Positions 56,648 through 64,000 of a stretch of DNA of 64,000 nucleotides are shown one piece after another. The first letter of the stretch is position 1. Each line of letters begins with the position of its first letter. Below the pieces are notes generated by a model that was given only the letters and a program-made list of their open reading frames with translations, was not told the DNA's origin and searched no databases. The position numbers and the translations under genes are program-made. The stretch spans positions 62,001 through 126,000 of the forward strand of contig NZ_CP107575.1 of assembly GCF_025854375.1 (NCBI RefSeq), written 5' to 3'. The stretch is from Glutamicibacter sp. JL.03c (lineage in GTDB: Bacteria; Actinomycetota; Actinomycetes; Actinomycetales; Micrococcaceae).

Positions 56648-56852
56648 ATTTATGCCGCCATCTCTATTTATCCACTTAATTGGTTGAATATATTATTGTT
56701 TGTGCAGCAACAAAAAATGGAATTGCGGGCCAGATATAATGCGCGAAGCCTCTCCCGGGGAGTTCTCCGGTTATCCCCGTGGCGAACAAGGGAGAATTGC
56801 GGGCGCTTGATGCGTAGCATCGAATTATTGGTAAGCAAGGAGTGTGCCGAAG

Positions 56853-59366
<2,514 letters not shown>

Positions 59367-59381
59367 GCTCGAATAATCACC

Positions 59382-59432
59382 AGCAGCAAGCCGCGGAACC
59401 AGATGAAACTGGTTCCGCGGCTTGCTGCTTTA
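59382..59432 (+). terminator. Intrinsic terminator after clpC
   Basis: A perfect 21-bp stem (59382-59402 with 59409-59429), six-base loop and TTTAA tail. Very strong. Confidence 0.92.
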
Positions 59433-59443
59433 ACACCTGGGAT

Positions 59444-59890
59444 CTAGCGCCCCACAGCCTTGGTGACTAGCTGGGCGATCATGCGCTCTTGCTTCCTATC
59501 CAACGCGGTGATCGCAAACGAGGTTGGCCAGAGCGTCCCCTCATCAAGCTGCGCCACATCGTTGAATCCGAAGGTCAGATAGCGGGCATCGAACTTCTTG
59601 GCGTCCTGGATAAAGCAGAGGATCTTGCCATCCAAGGCGTAGGCCGGCATGCCGTACCAGGTCTTGGGCTCCAATTCCGGCGCGGTCTCGGTGATGATCT
59701 GATGCAATCTTGCAGCGAGCACCTTGTCGGCACCTTGGAAGGAAGCGATCTTCTCTTCGAGCTCCTTGCGCGCCTGGGCGGCTTTTTCTGCTTTTGTCAT
59801 GCGCTTCTTCGGCGCCCGCACCTCCGCCGCGCGTTCCTTCATCGCCGCTTTCTCGGCCGCCGAGAATCCGGACTGCTCTGCCTCGTTCAT
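59444..59890 (-). CDS. DUF1801-type protein
   Basis: A 148-aa protein. The first 60 residues are a charged helix (Ala, Lys, Glu), then a DUF1801 fold with LEPKTWYGMPAYALDGKILC and FDARYLTFGFND. Function is unknown. The ATG at 59890 overlaps the VOC stop (ATGA), so it belongs to the leftward four-gene operon. An extended frame to 59971 is a shadow of the VOC gene. Confidence 0.8.
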   Translation of the reverse strand: MNEAEQSGFSAAEKAAMKERAAEVRAPKKRMTKAEKAAQARKELEEKIASFQGADKVLAARLHQIITETAPELEPKTWYGMPAYALDGKILCFIQDAKKFDARYLTFGFNDVAQLDEGTLWPTSFAITALDRKQERMIAQLVTKAVGR

Positions 59891-60309
59891 TCTCCCTGCC
59901 CCTTCATCGCCTGGTTGATGCGGACCATGTTGCCCGACGGGTCGCGGAAAGCGCAATCGCGGGGACCCCACGGCTGATCCATGGGTTCCTGCAGCACTTC
60001 GGCGCCGGAAGCGCTGAGCGATTCGAACAACGGGTCAAGGGCGTCGACGCTGAGCACCAGCCCGCCCAAGGCGCCCTTGGCCACAAGTTCTGCCAGTGAC
60101 TGGGCATCGGCATCGGAACGTCCGGCCCCCGGGGCGGAGAGCACCAGGTTCAACCCCGGCTGGCCGGGCACCGCAAGACTGACCCAGCGGAATCCCGCAT
60201 TGGCCACATCGGAGACTACCTCCAGGCCCAGACCGTCCCGGTAGAAGCCCAAGGCTTCATCAACATCGAGGACGGTGACTGGAATGTACTGAACTGAAAT
60301 CTGTGTCAT
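59887..60309 (-). CDS. VOC-superfamily (glyoxalase/bleomycin-resistance fold) protein
   Basis: A 140-aa protein with two VOC modules: VLDVDEALGFYRDGLGLEV at the start, and ending in CAFRDPSGNMVRINQ. Metal ligand positions are uncertain. Members isomerise, cleave or sequester small molecules including antibiotics. In the operon of an AraC-type regulator and an MFS pump, a role in handling one compound is plausible but unproven. Confidence 0.85.
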   Translation of the reverse strand: MTQISVQYIPVTVLDVDEALGFYRDGLGLEVVSDVANAGFRWVSLAVPGQPGLNLVLSAPGAGRSDADAQSLAELVAKGALGGLVLSVDALDPLFESLSASGAEVLQEPMDQPWGPRDCAFRDPSGNMVRINQAMKGQGE

Positions 60310-60357
60310 GCCTACAGCTTATGGACGAGCAGCAGGTCCGCGCTTCTTCAAAACTGC

Positions 60358-60756
60358 TCAGAATCTTGAGGGGCGCAATAGGACTTTGGCGATGCACGCC
60401 GGGATCTGCTCCGAATCCTCATGCTCGCGCTCCCGATAGGCGGTCGGCGTCTCGCCCACAACCTCGGTGAAGCGGGTGCTGAAGGAACCCAGGGAACTCC
60501 AGCCAACCTGCATGCAGGCGTCGGTGACCGAAGTCCCGGAACGCAGAAGATGCATGGCCCGCTCGATGCGGCGCGTCAACAGGTAGGAGTACGGGGTCTC
60601 CCCATAAGCACGTTTGAATTCGCGCGAAAAATGGGCCGGGGACATCAGCGCCTTGTTGGCCATCGCAGGGACATCCAGCGGCTGGTCATAGTGCTGATCC
60701 ATTAGATCCTTGGCCCTGCGCAGATGCGCCAGGACCTTCAGCGCCTGGGTATCCAT
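60358..60756 (-). CDS. AraC-family HTH regulator
   Basis: A 132-aa protein made mostly of the two AraC helix-turn-helix motifs (MANKALMSPAHFSREFKRAYGETP, cut here to the MSPAHFSREFKR core, and VTDACMQVGWSSLGSFSTRF). There is no effector domain, as in MarA or SoxS, so regulation may be by its level. It is four bases downstream of the MFS transporter; an earlier start would overlap that gene. Confidence 0.88.
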   Translation of the reverse strand: MDTQALKVLAHLRRAKDLMDQHYDQPLDVPAMANKALMSPAHFSREFKRAYGETPYSYLLTRRIERAMHLLRSGTSVTDACMQVGWSSLGSFSTRFTEVVGETPTAYREREHEDSEQIPACIAKVLLRPSRF

Positions 60757-60760
60757 GGGC

Positions 60761-61993
60761 TTACCGGCTCCGAGCCGAACGCAGGACCAGGAAGATTCCC
60801 AGCACCGTGCAGCACAGGTACACGCCGATAACGCAGACCCAGCCCGCGGCGAAGCCCCCGGCTGATCCCACGAGCAATCCCATGGCCAGCGGCCCCACAG
60901 TGAAACCGCCAAACTGGCCGGCAGACACCAGGCCGCTGGAACTGCCCAGGCGATTCGCCGGAACCACGCGAAGCAGCGCCGCCATCAGCACCACCGATAC
61001 TCCCAAGGCCGAAGCGCCATGCAGCGCGACCGCAAGCCAGAGCAGGATCGGGGAGTGCAGCAGCTGGGCCAGCAGGAAACTCGCCCCGCCACCGGTGGCC
61101 AATACCGCCAGCAATAGCAGGAGCTTCGGCGCGGCAACTCCCCGCGACATCATCCGCCCCCACCCGACTCGGGCGCTGACCCCGACAATTCCGGCCACGG
61201 CCGCCGTCAGCCCGCCGGCAACCAGCGAGAAGTCCAATTCGCGCACCGCAAAGAGCGCCAGATACACATTCGTGGCCTGCACGCCCACGCCGTTGATGAA
61301 TCCGAACAGGCTCAGCGCGTAGATGATGAACCGGGTGGAAGCAGCCGCGCTGGCTACCGGCTCGCCGCTATCAGTGCCGCTCTGCTTGCTCTCACCTGGC
61401 GCCGGGGCGGCAAGCACCGGGGTGGCCTTGATTATGCGCACTGCAAGGATGGCCAGGCCCGCGGCCAGCAGCGCCCCGGCCAGGGAAGCGCCCTGCCAGC
61501 CGATCAGTGCAGCCAGCAGCGGAAAGCCAAGGCTGCCGACCAGCTGCGAGACCTGGACCCCGGACTGCTTGATGCCGGTCCAGGTAATACGCTGGGCCGC
61601 AGGAACGCGTTGGGCCAGAATCCGGTTGGTCACCCCGTTGGGGAAGGACTGGGCGAAGCCGGCGATCCCGGAGGCCACCAGCAGCAGCACATATCCTGCA
61701 TCCACCGCCGCTAGGGCCATGGCGGCCGACGCGGTTCCGAAAATGATCAGCACCAGCCGGGAGTCGGGCTGCGCATCGGAGAATCTCCCGAACACCACAT
61801 TGCCGATGGCCGCGCAGCCGAAGCAAGCCGTGGCCAAGAGCCCGAACTGCGATTCGGTGATGCCCAGGTCCCGGATCACCAAATCGCTGGTGGCGTTCAA
61901 CCCGTAGCTCAGCAGCGGCGCGATGCCCACAGCCGCCAGGAGGATGGCCAGCAGCCCGAATCCGGGGCGTGCTTCCTTGACTGGCATCCTCAT
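60761..61993 (-). CDS. MFS transporter
   Basis: A 410-aa major facilitator with twelve membrane helices in two bundles, split by a polar loop of about 25 residues near 195-220. The first cytoplasmic loop carries NVVFGRFSD, the equivalent of the GxxxDRxGRR motif. Substrate unknown. It is the first gene of a leftward operon with AraC, VOC and DUF1801 genes. Confidence 0.85.
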   Translation of the reverse strand: MRMPVKEARPGFGLLAILLAAVGIAPLLSYGLNATSDLVIRDLGITESQFGLLATACFGCAAIGNVVFGRFSDAQPDSRLVLIIFGTASAAMALAAVDAGYVLLLVASGIAGFAQSFPNGVTNRILAQRVPAAQRITWTGIKQSGVQVSQLVGSLGFPLLAALIGWQGASLAGALLAAGLAILAVRIIKATPVLAAPAPGESKQSGTDSGEPVASAAASTRFIIYALSLFGFINGVGVQATNVYLALFAVRELDFSLVAGGLTAAVAGIVGVSARVGWGRMMSRGVAAPKLLLLLAVLATGGGASFLLAQLLHSPILLWLAVALHGASALGVSVVLMAALLRVVPANRLGSSSGLVSAGQFGGFTVGPLAMGLLVGSAGGFAAGWVCVIGVYLCCTVLGIFLVLRSARSR

Positions 61994-62114
61994 CCTCAGC
62001 TTTGTTCCGCAGTGCTTCTAGCTAAGTTTTGCACAATCGAACCGGCATCCCGGACACTATGACATTTCTGGCAACGGCTTCGAAACTTGTTGCCAACGGG
62101 CATAGGATTTGAAG

Positions 62115-62624
62115 GTGAATACTTTTACCGTCCGCTCCGCCAGAACCAGTGATGTCCCGGCCATTCGCGATCTTGTGCGACCTTTGGCCGAACAACGCAT
62201 CTTGCTGGATAAGGAAGCGGTGACCTACTACGAATCCATTCAGGAATTCGTTGTAGCCCAGGACGCCCACGGGAATGTTGTCGGCTGTGGTGGCCTGCAC
62301 GTGATCTGGGAAGACATCGCCGAAATCCGCACCCTCGCCACTTCCGATACGGTCCGCGGCATGGGCGTCGGGCACCTTTTGCTGGGTGAATTGCTGCGCC
62401 GGGCCAAGGCCGTCGGGGTTTCCCGGGTCTTCTGCCTGACCTTCGAGGTCGCCTTCTTCGAACGCCAGGGTTTCAGCGTGATGGCCGACCAGAGCGCAGT
62501 GGATTCCTCGGTGTACCAGGAAATCCTGCTCTCAAGGGATGAAGGCGTAGCCGAATTCCTGGACCTTGCCCGGGTCAAGCCCAATACGCTGGGAAATACC
62601 CGCATGATCATCGCCCTGGACTAG
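62115..62624 (+). CDS. GNAT acetyltransferase, probable N-acetylglutamate synthase
   Basis: A 169-aa GNAT resembling the short actinobacterial NAGS: RSARTSDVPAIRDLV at the start, EIRTLATSDTVRGMGVGHLL (CoA-binding RGxGxG loop near 77-96) and VFCLTFEVAFFERQGF near 116-131. It would acetylate glutamate at the first step of arginine synthesis. The GTG at 62115 has AGGA at a good distance. A perfect 16-bp palindrome (CCTGGACTAGTCCAGG) spans its stop. Confidence 0.82.
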   Translation: MNTFTVRSARTSDVPAIRDLVRPLAEQRILLDKEAVTYYESIQEFVVAQDAHGNVVGCGGLHVIWEDIAEIRTLATSDTVRGMGVGHLLLGELLRRAKAVGVSRVFCLTFEVAFFERQGFSVMADQSAVDSSVYQEILLSRDEGVAEFLDLARVKPNTLGNTRMIIALD

Positions 62625-62630
62625 TCCAGG

Positions 62631-63431
62631 CTAGTCCATCCGGTCATAGCGGGCGCGCAAGACCAGGTAGATCGCATAGCTGAGCAGGCCGGCGGCAATG
62701 ACCATCAGCAGCACCGAGCCATAGGCCTGGTCGCGGATGGCCTTGAGCGCCCCGTCGATGCCGCTGGCCTCTTCGGGATCGCCCTGGATGGTGGCCACGA
62801 TGAATAAGAGCCCCAGCGCCCCGAGCACCAGCCCCTTGGCAGGGTAGCCGATCATCCCGGAATAGCGGATCGCCGAGGAGATTTCGCTGCGGCTCGACCG
62901 GTGCAGATCATCAAGGAATTTGCGGCTCACTCCCTTGTAGATGTAATACCCGGCCATCCCCAGCAGCACCAGGCCCAGGATGATCAGCGCGGCCCGCCCC
63001 GCCACGGACTTCATCAGCATGCCGCTCAGGCTCGTGGTGCTCTGGCCAGAATCGCTGGGGTTGCCCACGGCAAAACGGCCGAAGGCGAACCCCACGGCCA
63101 GGAACACCACGCCGGTGCCCGCGAACTTGAGCCGATCCTTGGCTTCCTTCTCCGGCAGCAGCACCTGGGCCAGCGACCACACACCGAGCAATAGCGCGCC
63201 GACGGCGCAAATCCACAGCAGCACCACGCCGAAGGGCTGTGCCGACAGCGCCTGCATGGCGCCGCTCTGGTCGGCCTGCGCCTGCCCGCCGGTGGCGAGC
63301 ACCGCGGCAAGAACCCCGATGGTGCCGTGCAAAATGCCGTTGGCGATGTAGCCGAGCCGGGCCAGGCGTTCAAACCACGGGTGCCGTGCGGCCTGATGGG
63401 CGGCAGCGGCCGGATCAACGGAAGCGTTCAT
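62631..63431 (-). CDS. DUF1206-family membrane protein
   Basis: A 266-aa protein with six membrane helices. The repeated element is a helix pair beginning with a basic-aromatic motif (WFERLARLGYIANGILHGTIG near 19-39, and YSGMIGYPAKGLVLGALGL near 192). The family is common in actinobacteria and of unknown role. It ends two bases after the palindrome of the preceding convergent gene. Confidence 0.85.
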   Translation of the reverse strand: MNASVDPAAAAHQAARHPWFERLARLGYIANGILHGTIGVLAAVLATGGQAQADQSGAMQALSAQPFGVVLLWICAVGALLLGVWSLAQVLLPEKEAKDRLKFAGTGVVFLAVGFAFGRFAVGNPSDSGQSTTSLSGMLMKSVAGRAALIILGLVLLGMAGYYIYKGVSRKFLDDLHRSSRSEISSAIRYSGMIGYPAKGLVLGALGLLFIVATIQGDPEEASGIDGALKAIRDQAYGSVLLMVIAAGLLSYAIYLVLRARYDRMD

Positions 63432-63444
63432 GCGCTAAGCATAG

Positions 63445-64000
63445 CTAGGATGGCAGGCGCACGCCGTCATCTTCGAGCACTGCCAGCCCGTCTTTGAGCA
63501 AGCCGGCCAGGGCCCGCTCGCGCTGCGCGGGTTCAGCCTGCAGCTTTTCCAGCGCCACATAGGTGGCGTGGCTCTGCCCGGCAAGATCGGCCAGGAAGGA
63601 AGCTTGCGGAACCGGATGCTCATGTTCGCGCAGGACCGCCATGATCGCGCCTCGCACCTGGCGGTCGGTGCCCTTCCAGGCCTGGCCCTTCGGAGTGTAG
63701 TGCGGGGCCGGCTGGCCTGCGGCGATCCATGCGCACTGCTCGAAGACCGGGCAGGCATCACAGCGCGGGCTGCGCGCGGTGCATACCAGCGCGCCGAGCT
63801 CCATCACCGAGATATTCCACAAATTCGCCTGGCAATCATCTTCGGGCTGCACCCGCCGGGCGCGCGCGAATTCGCTGGCGCGCGGGCCGGGCTCGGGCAG
63901 GGCCATGCCGCCAAAGAGCCGGGCATGCACCCGCCGGATATTGGTATCGACCACCACGGTGCGCTCACCGAAAGCGAAGCAGGCAATGGCTGCGGCCGTA
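63445..64000 (-). CDS. mutY: A/G-specific adenine glycosylase MutY, C-terminal part
   Basis: Incomplete at its N-terminus; the window ends within the gene at AAAIACFAFGERT. The visible 184 residues include VVDTNIRRV, then the 4Fe-4S cluster loop with Cys spacing C-x6-C-x2-C-x5-C (CTARSPRCDACPVFEQC), and a C-terminal domain of about 90 residues. No typical NUDIX-like domain is seen, which fits the short actinobacterial type. The enzyme removes adenine opposite 8-oxoguanine. Confidence 0.92.
   Translation of the reverse strand, partial: TAAAIACFAFGERTVVVDTNIRRVHARLFGGMALPEPGPRASEFARARRVQPEDDCQANLWNISVMELGALVCTARSPRCDACPVFEQCAWIAAGQPAPHYTPKGQAWKGTDRQVRGAIMAVLREHEHPVPQASFLADLAGQSHATYVALEKLQAEPAQRERALAGLLKDGLAVLEDDGVRLPS

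Noticed and set aside
59890-59971. N-terminal extension of the DUF1801 gene
   Set aside because: It lies in the 3' end of the VOC gene in another frame and the ATGA overlap gives a natural start.

Overview
The window is chromosomal DNA from a high-GC actinobacterium of the family Micrococcaceae, most likely Glutamicibacter or a close Arthrobacter relative. The 16S rRNA has an Arthrobacter-type leader and an rRNA spacer without tRNA genes. Gene neighbourhoods such as tilS-hpt-ftsH-folE-folP-folBK-DUF3180-PH-PH-DUF2520-panC, lysS-lsr2-clpC and a TPP-riboswitch thiM-thiE-thiD/tenA operon fit this group. The genus is an inference; the class is secure.

Left part (1-36.8 kb) is ordinary core chromosome. 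A leftward thiamine operon (thiM, thiE, thiD-tenA and the start of an NCS2 permease) sits under a TPP riboswitch whose 3' strand contains the thiM ribosome binding site. Next come a YtrA-like GntR regulator with a 12-TM protein of unknown function and a perfect 11+11 bp operator-like palindrome, an aldehyde dehydrogenase, a lysine-type permease, phosphoglucomutase, a POT peptide transporter, an amidase, rhodanese-pheA, a diacylglycerol kinase-like gene, serS, a HAD phosphatase, a YczE/MocR divergent pair, a pcp operon with two tiny membrane proteins, rmuC, ppa, a PBP4-type carboxypeptidase (dacB) and the long tilS-to-panC folate/pantothenate cluster.

Middle part (36.8-52.2 kb) is the most striking feature. 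Two rRNA operons (16S-23S-5S) lie in the same orientation 9,434 bp apart. They appear identical from just upstream of 16S through the terminator. Between them lies a 3.9 kb island with a hypothetical protein, a HipB/HipA-type toxin-antitoxin pair preceded by two related 18-bp inverted repeats, and a MepB-family protein. Each rRNA operon has its own upstream region; only the P1 core and the antitermination-type leader are shared.

Right part (52.3-64 kb) returns to core genes: an M13 metallopeptidase (pepO), lysS with a 55-aa membrane protein behind it, lsr2 with a palindromic AT-rich upstream region, clpC, a four-gene leftward operon (MFS transporter, AraC-type HTH, VOC protein, DUF1801 protein), a GNAT resembling N-acetylglutamate synthase, a DUF1206 membrane protein, and the C-terminal part of mutY running off the end.

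I saw no phage, insertion sequence, CRISPR array or tRNA gene. The best candidates for something unusual are the hipBA island between twin rRNA operons, the unrecognised GntR/12-TM module with its operator, and several small membrane proteins.
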